From the NCBI GenBank assembly GCA_900552845.1, contig USBC01000091.1, positions 1 through 7,434 of the forward strand: 7,434 nt of DNA, read 5' to 3'. A program made the translations under genes and the position numbers. A model generated the notes under the pieces. That model had not been told where the DNA came from, made no database searches, and saw nothing but the letters and a program-made list of their open reading frames with translations. Every line of letters starts with the position of its first letter. Position 1 is the first letter of the stretch. Positions 1 to 6,125 of the stretch are shown here, one piece after another. The DNA comes from an uncultured Oscillospiraceae bacterium (GTDB lineage Bacteria; Bacillota; Clostridia; Oscillospirales; Ruminococcaceae).

Positions 1-1
1 C

Positions 2-334
2 TACGAAAAGCCGATCCCCGAAGTTATCCCGCAGGTCAAGAATCAGGACGACCGGCCCGCGCAGCCGCAGTTAACCGTCGGCGAAAGCGGCGGAGCCTCA
101 TATAAGCGAAATCCAAGCGGAAAGCCGTCCGTAAGCGCAGACAGCGTGCTTTTCACGTTCGATTCTGCAAAAAAACAGCACGATGAACCCAGTACCGGCT
201 CAGCGCCCAGAATGTCGGACGCCGACGTTCTTTCACTGCTGAACGCTCCATCGCCCAGATTCGGTCAGAAGCCGGAAAAACCGCGCCCGGAGCCTCCCCT
301 GTTTACCGCCCCGGCTGAAAAGCCGGAGCGGTCG
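2..334 (+). CDS. C-terminal part of an unrecognised proline-rich protein (5' partial, no clean stop)
   Basis: I do not recognise this protein. The frame starting at base 2 is open from the window edge, while the other two plus-strand frames contain stops. The peptide is rich in Pro, Lys, Glu, Ser and Gln, has no hydrophobic segment, and looks like a disordered tail; one short stretch (SDADVLSLLN, encoded around 213-242) could be a small helix. Codon choice looks coding throughout. The odd point is that no stop occurs in this frame before the hairpin at 305-332. The frame instead continues antisense through the whole neighbouring permease to 1720, which is not credible as a protein end. The end I give is the edge of the hairpin, not a stop codon. 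A single-base shift would end it at TGA 184-186 (slip at the A7 run, 169-175) or at TGA 316-318 in the hairpin. The coding status is likely; the end is unknown. Confidence 0.5.
305..332 (+). terminator. Hairpin, probable terminator between convergent genes
   Basis: Two 12-nt arms (305-316 and 321-332) enclose a GAAA loop. Read on the plus strand there is one C-A mismatch, a GNRA tetraloop, and an AU-rich tail (335-346) after the stem. Read on the minus strand the mismatch becomes a G-U pair, so the stem is complete, but no U-run follows. It lies between the plus-strand partial gene and the end of the minus-strand permease and may serve either or both. The U-run is weak, so the call is moderate. 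Confidence 0.45.
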
Positions 335-352
335 AAAATTTATTTTGCCTTA

Positions 353-1687
353 TCAGGCAGCGGTGGTCGCCAGCAGTACATAGCTGAGGATAAACAGAAC
401 GGAGAGAATGTACATCAGTACGGGAACCTCTTTCGCTTTGCCGCGTGCCAGCTTGATGAGGGTGTAGGAGATAATGCCGAAGCCGATGCCGTCCGCAATA
501 GAGTAGGCAAAGGGCATCATGGCAATGGTCAGGAAGCAGGGGATCGCAGTCTCCATATCGGACCAGTCGATCTTCAGCACGCCCTTCATCATGAATACGC
601 CGACGATGATGAGTGCGGGAGCGGTGGCAGCGGAGGGAACAATGCCCGCCACGGGAGCCAGAATAACAGCCAGTGCGAACAGAATGCCGGTGGTCATGGA
701 GGTCAAGCCGGTACGACCGCCGTCCTCGATGCCGGTGGAGGACTCAACAAAGGTGGTAACGGTGGAGGTGCCGATCAAAGCGCCGGTGCAGGTGGCAATG
801 GCATCCGCGATCAAGGCACGGTCGCCGCCGGGGAAGTTGCCGTTCTCGTCCAGCATGCCGGCGTTGCCTGCGGTACCCAGCAGGGTGCCGACGGTATCAA
901 AGCAGTCGCAGATGGCAAAGGTGATGATAGCGGTGAGGAAAGGAACAACGCCGCCGGCAGAAAGAGCACCGGAGAAGTCCAGCTTAAAGGCGACTTCGCC
1001 AAATGCCTCGCCGATTCCGGCTACGGTAAAGCTCTCGGGAATAGTGGTCTGCCCCATAAGGAAACCAATGAGGGTAGTAGCGATGATGCCGATAAAGATC
1101 GCACCCTTTACGCGGTAGGCAACCAGAATAGCGGTGATCGCCAAACCGATGAGGGCCAGCAGAGCCGCACCCTTGGTGATGCTGCCCATATCGGTGTAGG
1201 CGCCGGCCTCGCCGGAACCGAAGGCGGTAACGATATTGACATTGAACATACCGATAAGGGCAATAAAGAAGCCGATACCGGCGGAAATAGCAGCCTTCAG
1301 GGAAGCGGGGATCGCCTCAATGATCTTCTTGCGCAGGGGGCTGACGGTCACGACGAGGAACAGCAGACCGGAGATAAATACGATCGCCAGTGCCTGCTCC
1401 CAGGTATAGCCCATGCCGAAGCATACGGTAAAGGTGAAGAAGGTGTTGAGACCCATGCCGGGTGCCTGACAGAAGGGCACATTGGCAAGGAACGCAGTGA
1501 GCAGGCAGCCGATGGCAGCAGAAATGCAGGTCGCTACCATAACGCCGGTCTTGTTCATGCCGGTCATGGAAAGATAGTTGGAGTTGACGAAAATGATGTA
1601 CGCCATCGCAAAGAAGGTGGTAATGCCTGCACGGATCTCAGTTTTCACATCGGTGCCGTGCGCTTTCAGCTTAAACAGCTTTTCCAT
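353..1687 (-). CDS. pbuG: NCS2-family purine (guanine/hypoxanthine) permease, AzgA/PbuG type
   Basis: This 444-residue integral membrane transporter probably imports guanine and/or hypoxanthine by proton symport for purine salvage. Family marks are clear. The N-terminus carries GTDVKTEIRAGITTFFAMAY (residues 11-30). QAPGMGLN lies at 74-81, CDCFDTVGTLLG at 260-271, and ESSTGIEDGGRTGLTS at 315-330. These are the substrate-binding and signature segments of the AzgA-like branch, and the length is normal for it. Many hydrophobic helices span the protein. I chose the ATG at 1687 because AAGGAG lies 7 nt upstream (1695-1700). A longer start at 1729 (TTG) would fall inside the U-tract of the riboswitch terminator. 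Control by the upstream guanine-class aptamer supports the substrate assignment and resembles pbuG of Bacillus subtilis. Exact specificity (guanine, hypoxanthine or adenine) cannot be read from sequence. Confidence 0.95.
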   Translation of the reverse strand: MEKLFKLKAHGTDVKTEIRAGITTFFAMAYIIFVNSNYLSMTGMNKTGVMVATCISAAIGCLLTAFLANVPFCQAPGMGLNTFFTFTVCFGMGYTWEQALAIVFISGLLFLVVTVSPLRKKIIEAIPASLKAAISAGIGFFIALIGMFNVNIVTAFGSGEAGAYTDMGSITKGAALLALIGLAITAILVAYRVKGAIFIGIIATTLIGFLMGQTTIPESFTVAGIGEAFGEVAFKLDFSGALSAGGVVPFLTAIITFAICDCFDTVGTLLGTAGNAGMLDENGNFPGGDRALIADAIATCTGALIGTSTVTTFVESSTGIEDGGRTGLTSMTTGILFALAVILAPVAGIVPSAATAPALIIVGVFMMKGVLKIDWSDMETAIPCFLTIAMMPFAYSIADGIGFGIISYTLIKLARGKAKEVPVLMYILSVLFILSYVLLATTAA

Positions 1688-1694
1688 AGTATTG

Positions 1695-1700
1695 CTCCTT
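1695..1700 (-). promoter_or_regulatory. Ribosome binding site of the purine permease
   Basis: AAGGAG on the minus strand, 7 nt before the ATG at 1687. It decides the start in favour of the 444-residue form over an in-frame TTG at 1729. Confidence 0.85.
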
Positions 1701-1737
1701 TTACTTATAAAAAATACTGAAGCGGACAAAACAAAAT

Positions 1738-1776
1738 GCCGACCGGACTCATTTCAGAATGAGTGTCCCAGCCAGC
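1738..1776 (-). terminator. Riboswitch-controlled intrinsic terminator (hairpin 2)
   Basis: On the minus strand a lower stem of 9 pairs, including G-U pairs (1768-1776 with 1738-1746), and an upper stem of 7 pairs (1758-1764 with 1747-1753) are separated by a 3-nt bulge (1765-1767). They are capped by a 4-nt loop and followed immediately by ATTTTGTTTTG (1737 down to 1727), which acts as the U-tract. The 5' arm contains GGACACTCAT (1759-1768). This nearly copies the 5' strand of the aptamer P1 helix and can pair with the P1 3' strand, so it is the likely switching element. Confidence 0.8.
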
Positions 1777-1794
1777 CGTCAACAAAAAGCAAAG

Positions 1795-1826
1795 CCAACC
1801 CCTCCCGCTGTGGCGGGACGGATCGG
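1795..1826 (-). terminator. Second hairpin in the riboswitch expression platform (hairpin 1)
   Basis: On the minus strand two 14-nt arms (1813-1826 and 1795-1808) form 13 pairs, some of them G-U, with a single G-G mismatch and a 4-nt loop CACA. CTTTGCTTTTTGTT follows. It starts directly after the aptamer P1 helix. It could be an additional terminator, or a structural spacer that brings the P1 3' strand next to hairpin 2. The arms and U-rich tail are visible; the role is inferred. Confidence 0.6.
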
Positions 1827-1829
1827 AAC

Positions 1830-1898
1830 ACCCATAGTGCCGGTCTTTGCGGGACCGGCGTAGAAACGCCCGAACCATATTATCGGGCATATATGAGT
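1830..1898 (-). ncRNA. Guanine-class purine riboswitch aptamer
   Basis: The minus-strand sequence shows the full three-helix purine fold. P1 is ACTCATA (1892-1898) pairing with TATGGGT (1830-1836). P2 is a GC-rich stem with the loop AATATGG. The junction reads GTTTCTAC. P3 is GCCGGTC/GACCGGC with the loop CCGCAAA. J3/1 reads ACTAT. These match the conserved core of the B. subtilis xpt guanine aptamer. The specificity base equivalent to position 74 is C, which pairs with guanine or hypoxanthine; adenine aptamers have U there. It lies about 140 nt upstream of the purine permease start on the same strand. In this class ligand binding normally stabilises P1 and turns the gene off through a terminator. 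Confidence 0.95.
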
Positions 1899-1924
1899 TT
1901 TGGTCATATTTTGTTTACATTTGC

Positions 1925-1953
1925 AGTTTATCACTTATTCCTATCGCCTGCAA
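1925..1953 (-). promoter_or_regulatory. Candidate promoter for the riboswitch-permease transcript
   Basis: On the minus strand TTGCAG (1948-1953), a 17-bp spacer and TAAACT (1925-1930) lie at the right distance: transcription would begin about 20 nt before the aptamer. The matches to consensus are 3/6 and 4/6, so the placement is tentative. Confidence 0.35.
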
Positions 1954-2053
1954 GGGATTCTTGGCGGATTTTTAATTTTCGTAGGCTTGCCACATCTTTC
2001 ACAAACTTTCCCCGGTGGATTGGTGCAAATTGACAAGGGATTTTACGCAGCAA

Positions 2054-2077
2054 AAAAGCTGCCCGCAGGCAGCTTTT
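2054..2077 (-). terminator. Intrinsic terminator of the CPBP protease gene
   Basis: A perfect 10-bp stem (AAAAGCTGCC with GGCAGCTTTT) has a 4-nt loop and ends in a T6 run on the minus strand. It lies 11 nt past the CPBP stop codon. It is near-symmetric and could also work on the plus strand, but no plus-strand gene precedes it. Confidence 0.9.
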
Positions 2078-2087
2078 GCTTTTATAT

Positions 2088-3062
2088 TCAGCTCCAGAAT
2101 GCCACATACAGCATCAGGATACCGCCGAGTGTCATCACGGCAATCATGCCGGCATTGCCAAGGAACAAGCCCCGCTTTTCCTCTGCGGGAATCGGACTTG
2201 CGCCCTCCCGCAGCTTTATTTTTTTGCGGTGCCGCCACAGGATCATCGTCCCTCCGACTACCATTATCAGCACCAGCCAGCCGTACAGCGCCGTCAGCAG
2301 CAAATTGCCGTCCACCGCCAGCGAAACGGTCATGCCGAAAAAATTAACCAGAAAATGCAGTACCACCGTATAGCGGATCCCACCGGTGCGCAGCGCCACA
2401 TAGGCAAATACCGACCCTACCGCAAAGGCGTAGAAGAACTGCCCGAAGTTGCCGTGAAACAAACCGAACAAAAATGCCGAGCCGAAGATCGCCAGCGGTT
2501 CCCCCCACGGTGCCAGTCGCCGCAGGATCAGGTTCCGGAAGATCCATTCTTCTATCAGGGGCGCGATCACCACACCGAATAGGAAGATGATCCACGGGTT
2601 GGTGCCTGATACCATATTCTGCAGCGGCTCGCCCGCCTGCTGCCCCCGCAGGGCGCTTATGGCGGCGTTCACGCCCAATCCGATAAGGTTGGAAACATAC
2701 ACCACCGCATAGCTTACCAGCGCCAGCGCACCAAACTGCTTACCCGTCACCCTCCGGCGGGGCAGGGCGGCAGGCTTCGGCAGCGGACGCAGGATCAGCA
2801 GCAGCAACGGCAGCCCCAGCCCATAGTTCGCCGCATCGGTAATGACCCACTGGAACCAGTCGCTCTGGATAAATGCAATCATCACCCGGCTGCCCCGTAT
2901 GGCAAGCCACTGGCACCCCATCATAAGCAGCAGCGCACCCACCTGCGCCGCCCCCATCATGGCAAAGCATGCCCACCCGATGCGGCTGAAGCATCGGCGT
3001 GCGTCTTTTCTGTATTCCTGCAGCTCACTTTCCCGCGGTGCAAAGGGGTAAAAATCCGACAT
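2088..3062 (-). CDS. CPBP-family intramembrane metalloprotease (CAAX protease/bacteriocin-processing, Rce1-like)
   Basis: This is a 324-residue polytopic membrane protein. The CPBP (Abi) catalytic set is complete. EEWIFR has Glu171, Glu172 and Arg176. FGLFH at 199-203 supplies Phe199 and His203. HFLVN at 236-240 supplies His236 and Asn240. Hydrophobic segments lie near residues 30-55, 73-92, 108-132, 155-172, 190-222, 232-248, 253-275 and 303-322. The N-terminal 25 residues are charged and cytosolic in character. Such proteins cleave substrates within or near the membrane; in Firmicutes they have been linked to bacteriocin immunity, peptide maturation and stress signalling. The target here is unknown, and no bacteriocin or pheromone gene is visible nearby. 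The ATG at 3062 has GAAGGAG 5 nt upstream. It has its own consensus promoter and terminator, so it is a single-gene unit. Confidence 0.93.
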   Translation of the reverse strand: MSDFYPFAPRESELQEYRKDARRCFSRIGWACFAMMGAAQVGALLLMMGCQWLAIRGSRVMIAFIQSDWFQWVITDAANYGLGLPLLLLILRPLPKPAALPRRRVTGKQFGALALVSYAVVYVSNLIGLGVNAAISALRGQQAGEPLQNMVSGTNPWIIFLFGVVIAPLIEEWIFRNLILRRLAPWGEPLAIFGSAFLFGLFHGNFGQFFYAFAVGSVFAYVALRTGGIRYTVVLHFLVNFFGMTVSLAVDGNLLLTALYGWLVLIMVVGGTMILWRHRKKIKLREGASPIPAEEKRGLFLGNAGMIAVMTLGGILMLYVAFWS

Positions 3063-3107
3063 GGGTTCTCCTTCTCCGGCAAAAATCCGCCGACATCATG
3101 ATAGCTG

Positions 3108-3137
3108 ATTATAGCCCATCCGCCGCCCCTTTGTCAA
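3108..3137 (-). promoter_or_regulatory. Consensus sigma-A promoter of the CPBP gene
   Basis: On the minus strand TTGACA (3132-3137) and TATAAT (3108-3113), both perfect, are separated by 18 bp. Transcription would start near 3101, about 40 nt before the ATG at 3062. It lies just downstream of the terminator of the preceding gene. Confidence 0.85.
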
Positions 3138-3156
3138 TTCTCGCCCCAAAGGAAAA

Positions 3157-3180
3157 GCCGACCGCCTTTCGGCAGTCAGC
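3157..3180 (-). terminator. Intrinsic terminator of the small membrane protein gene
   Basis: On the minus strand a 10-bp stem (GCTGACTGCC with GGCGGTCGGC, two G-U pairs) has a GAAA tetraloop and is followed by TTTTCCTTT. It lies 7 nt after the stop of the 110-residue membrane protein and insulates the CPBP promoter. Confidence 0.88.
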
Positions 3181-3187
3181 CTCTCCC

Positions 3188-3520
3188 TTAAACAGCTGCA
3201 AACGGATAATACTTTCCCGTCACCATTTGCAGGATAAACAGCAAAATGATCCCCAGATCCGCCAGTATATTGACCGCTGCAAGAATTCGTTCCTTCTTTC
3301 GGCTCCGTTCTTCTTTCTTCCCCGGCATCATGAATAGGATCCACGAGCCAATCAGCAGCGTCAGTGTCTGTGCCCCGCACAATAGCCCGAATACCGGCTG
3401 CTTCGGCTGCTCCCCACACCTCGCCATAATACCGTTGGCAGCGAATTGCAGCCAAAAGAGGAGATTAACCGCATGGAGCAGTACCGTCCATTTTGCATTC
3501 TCCGTCAGCTTTCCCCGCAT
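3188..3520 (-). CDS. Small three-helix membrane protein, function unknown
   Basis: I do not recognise a family. The 110-residue product has three hydrophobic segments at about residues 12-33, 44-65 and 83-103. A Lys/Arg/Glu-rich loop (about 67-79, GKKEERSRKKER) lies between the second and third. By the positive-inside rule that loop is cytosolic. There are no catalytic motifs. The ATG at 3520 has a strong AGGAGG 5 nt upstream. Fourteen codons further upstream and in the same frame lies another ATG with its own AAGGAG, but a TAG separates the two, so the extended form is interrupted. The gene has its own promoter and terminator. The coding call is supported by start signal, terminator spacing and hydrophobic pattern; no function can be given. 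Confidence 0.8.
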   Translation of the reverse strand: MRGKLTENAKWTVLLHAVNLLFWLQFAANGIMARCGEQPKQPVFGLLCGAQTLTLLIGSWILFMMPGKKEERSRKKERILAAVNILADLGIILLFILQMVTGKYYPFAAV

Positions 3521-3529
3521 GTTGTCCTC

Positions 3530-3562
3530 CTACTTTTCCTTTTTCTCCGGCTTATCGTTCAT
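3530..3562 (-). CDS. 10-codon leader ORF, in frame with the downstream membrane protein
   Basis: On the minus strand AAGGAG, a 6-nt spacer and ATG open a reading frame encoding MNDKPEKKEK that ends in TAG at 3530-3532. The TAG forms the first bases of TAGGAGG, the ribosome binding site of the next gene. Both starts are in the same frame, 42 nt apart. Either it is a translated leader that couples or tunes expression, or the original N-terminus of the membrane protein has been cut off by a nonsense change and initiation moved downstream. The composition (Lys, Glu, Asp, Pro) would suit a cytosolic N-terminal extension. Confidence 0.4.
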   Translation of the reverse strand: MNDKPEKKEK

Positions 3563-3593
3563 GTTCTTCTCCTTGTTTTCCTCTCTTGCCCTC

Positions 3594-3622
3594 AGTATAC
3601 CATGTCCCCACAGATATTTCCA
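3594..3622 (-). promoter_or_regulatory. Probable promoter for the leader ORF and small membrane protein
   Basis: On the minus strand TGGAAA (3617-3622, 4/6), 17 bp and TATACT (3594-3599, 5/6). The predicted start near 3587 leaves a leader of about 25 nt before the ATG at 3562, which therefore would be transcribed. Confidence 0.6.
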
Positions 3623-3694
3623 TCGGCATTTTTCTTTAAGAACAATGTCCTCCTTTGGCACAAACGACGGTATCTGACGGGAATTTGTAAAAAG

Positions 3695-3718
3695 AAAAAG
3701 CCCCTTTTGGCGCTTTTT
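3695..3718 (-). terminator. Intrinsic terminator of the XRE-membrane protein gene
   Basis: On the minus strand AAAAAGCGCC and GGGGCTTTTT pair over 10 positions with one G-G mismatch and an AAAA loop, followed by CTTTTT. It lies 10 nt after the stop of the helix-turn-helix gene. Confidence 0.8.
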
Positions 3719-3728
3719 CCCAATGCTG

Positions 3729-4727
3729 TTATTTCCGGCTTCTTATCAGCTTCACCACCGCCAGAACTGCGGCGTACAGCACGCCTGCCACCGCCCAGAT
3801 GATCCAGCTGTACCTGGGCTGTCCGTTGCCGTTGGGCCCAAAGGTATCAATCAGAAAGACCGCCGTTACTGCCAGCCAGTAAATCACGCTCACCGGTCCG
3901 GTGACGTTCTTCCGGGATTTTTCGCTGCGGGTGTAGTCGCCCTCCTCCAGCAGCTTTTCCATCGAACCGTTAATGGTTCCGCCATACACAAAGAAATACA
4001 CGCCGACGCCGACCACCGCCAGCAGCAAGCACACCGCCATCGTCATAAAAAAGCCCTCATGCGTCAATGCCATTACCGCAAATAGCGGCACAAACGAAAG
4101 GACACACAGCACCGTGCCGATGGTGTTCATGCGGTCATAGGTCGGCTTGAAGGCTTTCTGCCGTTCCTTTACCATGCCTGCCACGCCGTACTCCGTCTCA
4201 AACGGCTCCTTCTCCAAAAAATCATATTCCTTCGCTTTATTTCTGCAGTCCATAAACAGCACCACCGCAACGGCGACCAGAACCAGCAGCACGCACAGCC
4301 CTATACCGGCTGCCACATTTTCCCGAATGGGAAATATCGAGATTGAAAGCCCGCTTACCGCCGCCAGCCCGATGAGCGCAATGGGCGAAAAAATGCACAG
4401 CATCGTCGCCAGTGCCATCTTTGGGGCGGCGGCGCGCCGCAGCGCCAGATAATCGGAAGCCTCGCCGATCGTTACACGGCGCAGCGGCGGCTGACGGTCG
4501 TCTGCGTTTACCGTCGGCTCCGCTATCTCTATCTCGTCCTTCAGCAGGTAGTCGGTCGTCACCCCAAACAGGCGGCTCATCTGCACCACCTTATCCATAT
4601 CGGGAATGGACTGCGCCCCCTCCCATTTGGAAACCGACTGCCGCGTGACCGCCAGCTTTTCCGCCAGCTCCTCCTGCGACCAGCCCGCTTTCTTTCTCAA
4701 ATCAATAATTTTATCCGCCAGTATCAT
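3729..4727 (-). CDS. XRE-family helix-turn-helix regulator with six-helix C-terminal membrane domain
   Basis: The 332-residue product begins with a Cro/cI-type HTH at about residues 5-62. WSQEELAEKLAVTRQSVSKW (16-35) holds the turn and recognition helix, and GVTTDYLL (55-62) closes the domain. A polar linker (about 63-100) follows. Hydrophobic segments lie at about 103-127, 137-160, 201-222, 227-249, 277-294 and 306-326, with a charged stretch (about 160-200) between the second and third. The DNA-binding domain should therefore be held at the inner face of the membrane. This architecture is common in Firmicutes, but signals and targets are mostly unknown. The ATG at 4727 has AAGGAGG about 9 nt upstream. 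It is a single-gene unit with a terminator, and inverted repeats upstream may be its own operator. Target genes cannot be deduced; the CPBP and small membrane genes downstream are candidates only by proximity. Confidence 0.92.
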   Translation of the reverse strand: MILADKIIDLRKKAGWSQEELAEKLAVTRQSVSKWEGAQSIPDMDKVVQMSRLFGVTTDYLLKDEIEIAEPTVNADDRQPPLRRVTIGEASDYLALRRAAAPKMALATMLCIFSPIALIGLAAVSGLSISIFPIRENVAAGIGLCVLLVLVAVAVVLFMDCRNKAKEYDFLEKEPFETEYGVAGMVKERQKAFKPTYDRMNTIGTVLCVLSFVPLFAVMALTHEGFFMTMAVCLLLAVVGVGVYFFVYGGTINGSMEKLLEEGDYTRSEKSRKNVTGPVSVIYWLAVTAVFLIDTFGPNGNGQPRYSWIIWAVAGVLYAAVLAVVKLIRSRK

Positions 4728-5049
4728 TCTTCGTACCCTCCTTTATTCCGGACGGCATCTTTTCTCCGTCTCTGTGCCGTTATCCTACCATTCGGCACGG
4801 TTGCGCACCACCAATCCGACCATCAAATCTGTCAACCGCCGGTTGCGAAGCGTTCCACTTTTCCGTACCACTCGTACTTTGTAGGGATTTTTTGTCTCCG
4901 CCCTGCTTTTCCGTGCCATGAAAATCACGATACCCGCCTTGGCCGGTTGCTGCAAGCCGCAAAATACGCCCGCAGGGCGGCCCTTCCCCCCCTAGCCTCT
5001 GCCCTCATTCTACCACATCTCCCCCGCAAAAAATACAGCAGCACGAAAA
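4728..5049. other. Intergenic region upstream of the XRE gene
   Basis: I see no convincing gene here; short open frames on both strands lack ribosome binding sites. It holds the XRE gene's ribosome binding site and a possible extended -10 (TGGTAGGAT on the minus strand, 4782-4790). There are two inverted repeats: GTGCCG...CGGCAC around that -10, and CAACC-GCC-GGTTG at 4833-4845. The latter overlaps a minus-strand TTGACA (4830-4835) that has no partner -10 at normal spacing. A small GC hairpin at 4967-4979 followed by TATTTT on the minus strand could be a back-up terminator. Confidence 0.5.
4774..4798. promoter_or_regulatory. Inverted repeat around a possible extended -10, candidate operator of the XRE gene
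   Basis: GTGCCG (4774-4779) and CGGCAC (4793-4798) are perfect inverted arms with 13 bp between them. The interval contains TGGTAGGAT on the minus strand, an extended -10-like sequence about 55-63 nt before the XRE start codon. The arms would put a bound regulator over the promoter. Binding is inferred only. Confidence 0.3.
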
Positions 5050-5089
5050 AAGACGCAGCGCGTCCCTTTGGGGAGAAGCCCTGCGTCTT
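5050..5089 (-). terminator. Intrinsic terminator of the scaffold/GGGtGRT operon
   Basis: On the minus strand AAGACGCAG (5081-5089) pairs with CTGCGTCTT (5050-5058), followed by TTTTC. Within the 22-nt top a small TCCC-CAAA-GGGA stem can stack. It lies 16 nt after the stop of the GGGtGRT gene. Confidence 0.9.
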
Positions 5090-5105
5090 ATTTGTTTTGG
5101 GGTAT

Positions 5106-6107
5106 TTACTTGTTCAGCGCCTGATATACCGCCACGGAGCAGGCAACGGTCGCGCCTACCATGGGGTTATTGCCCATGCCGATGAGTCCCATCATCTCCA
5201 CATGTGCGGGGACGGAGGAGGAGCCGGCAAACTGGGCGTCGCCGTGCATACGGCCCATAGTATCGGTCAGGCCATAGGAGGCCGGGCCTGCCGCCATGTT
5301 ATCGGGGTGCAGGGTACGGCCGGTGCCGCCGCCGCTTGCCACCGAGAAGTACTTGACGCCGTTCTCCCAGCACCATTTCTTATAGGTGCCGGCAACGGGA
5401 TGCTGGAAGCGGGTGGGGTTGGTGGAGTTGCCGGTAATGGAAACATCGACCTTCTCCAGCTTCATAATCGCTACGCCCTCCAGAACATCGTTGCAGCCGT
5501 AGCACTTGATCTTGGCGCGCTCACCCTCGCCGAAGGCGACCTCTCGCACGACCTTCACCTCGCCGGTGGCAAAGTCAAAGTCGGTCTCTACATAGGTAAA
5601 GCCGTTGATGCGGCTGATAATATAGGCAGCGTCCTTGCCCAGACCGTTCAGAATCACGCGCAGCGGCTCCTTGCGGGCTTTGTTGGCGTTGCGGGCAATG
5701 CCGATGGCACCCTCCGCCGCCGCAAAGGATTCGTGTCCTGCCAAAAAGCAGAAGCATTTGGTTTCATCACGCAGCAGCATGGCGCCCAGATTACCATGAC
5801 CTAATCCTACCTGACGCTGCTCGGCAACGGAGCCGGGTACGCAGAATGCCTGCAAGCCCACGCCGATCATCTCACTGGCTTCGGCGGCACTCTTTACGCC
5901 TTTTTTCAGTGCCAGCGCCACGCCCAGCGTATAAGCCCAAACAGCGTTATCAAAGGCAATGGGCTGTACGCCCTTTACGATTTCCTCTACATTGATGCCG
6001 TGTGCCAGAGCGAGGTCACGGGCATCTTCCAGGGTATTCATTCCGTACTCTTTCAGGCAGGCATTGATGCCGGGCATCCGTCTTTCCTGTCCTTCAAATT
6101 TTGCCAT
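5106..6107 (-). CDS. GGGtGRT-family protein, function unknown
   Basis: This 333-residue soluble protein has the family-naming motif GGGTGRT at residues 259-265. As I recall the family (Pfam GGGtGRT), it is mostly clostridial, about this length, and commonly next to a NifU-like gene, as here; its biochemical role is not established. Other visible marks are a glycine-rich GLGHGNLGAM (101-110), CFC at 118-120, a CxxC at 202-205 (CYGC) and further cysteines at 17, 89, 246 and 323. With so many cysteines and the partner gene, Fe-S cluster binding or transfer is a reasonable inference but is not shown. There is no signal peptide or transmembrane segment. The ATG at 6107 has AAGGAGG 8 nt upstream. 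The gene starts 18 nt after the scaffold gene's stop, so the two are co-transcribed, with a terminator right after this gene. Confidence 0.93.
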   Translation of the reverse strand: MAKFEGQERRMPGINACLKEYGMNTLEDARDLALAHGINVEEIVKGVQPIAFDNAVWAYTLGVALALKKGVKSAAEASEMIGVGLQAFCVPGSVAEQRQVGLGHGNLGAMLLRDETKCFCFLAGHESFAAAEGAIGIARNANKARKEPLRVILNGLGKDAAYIISRINGFTYVETDFDFATGEVKVVREVAFGEGERAKIKCYGCNDVLEGVAIMKLEKVDVSITGNSTNPTRFQHPVAGTYKKWCWENGVKYFSVASGGGTGRTLHPDNMAAGPASYGLTDTMGRMHGDAQFAGSSSVPAHVEMMGLIGMGNNPMVGATVACSVAVYQALNK

Positions 6108-6125
6108 TGTCGTGTCCTCCTTCTC

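Noticed and set aside
353..1720. Long plus-strand open frame running antisense through the whole permease
   Set aside because: The translation is a low-complexity Gly/Ala/Asp/His-rich string typical of antisense to a GC-rich gene. The minus strand encodes a clear NCS2 permease with a good start and riboswitch.
1688..1729. In-frame N-terminal extension of the permease from a TTG at 1729
   Set aside because: It would begin inside the U-tract of the riboswitch terminator and has no ribosome binding site; the ATG at 1687 has AAGGAG at 7 nt.
2029..2034. TTGACA on the plus strand near the CPBP terminator
   Set aside because: There is no -10 at proper spacing and no plus-strand gene downstream.
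4830..4835. TTGACA on the minus strand as the -35 of the XRE promoter
   Set aside because: At 16-18 bp spacing the -10 would be GGTGGT-like, which is not credible; the element may be part of the palindrome at 4833-4845 instead.
4780..4962. Minus-strand open frame upstream of the XRE gene
   Set aside because: It starts at TTG with no ribosome binding site, has no recognisable domain, and covers the likely promoter region of the XRE gene.
4947..5804. Plus-strand open frame of 285 codons
   Set aside because: It lies antisense to the GGGtGRT gene, has no ribosome binding site, and has shadow-like composition.
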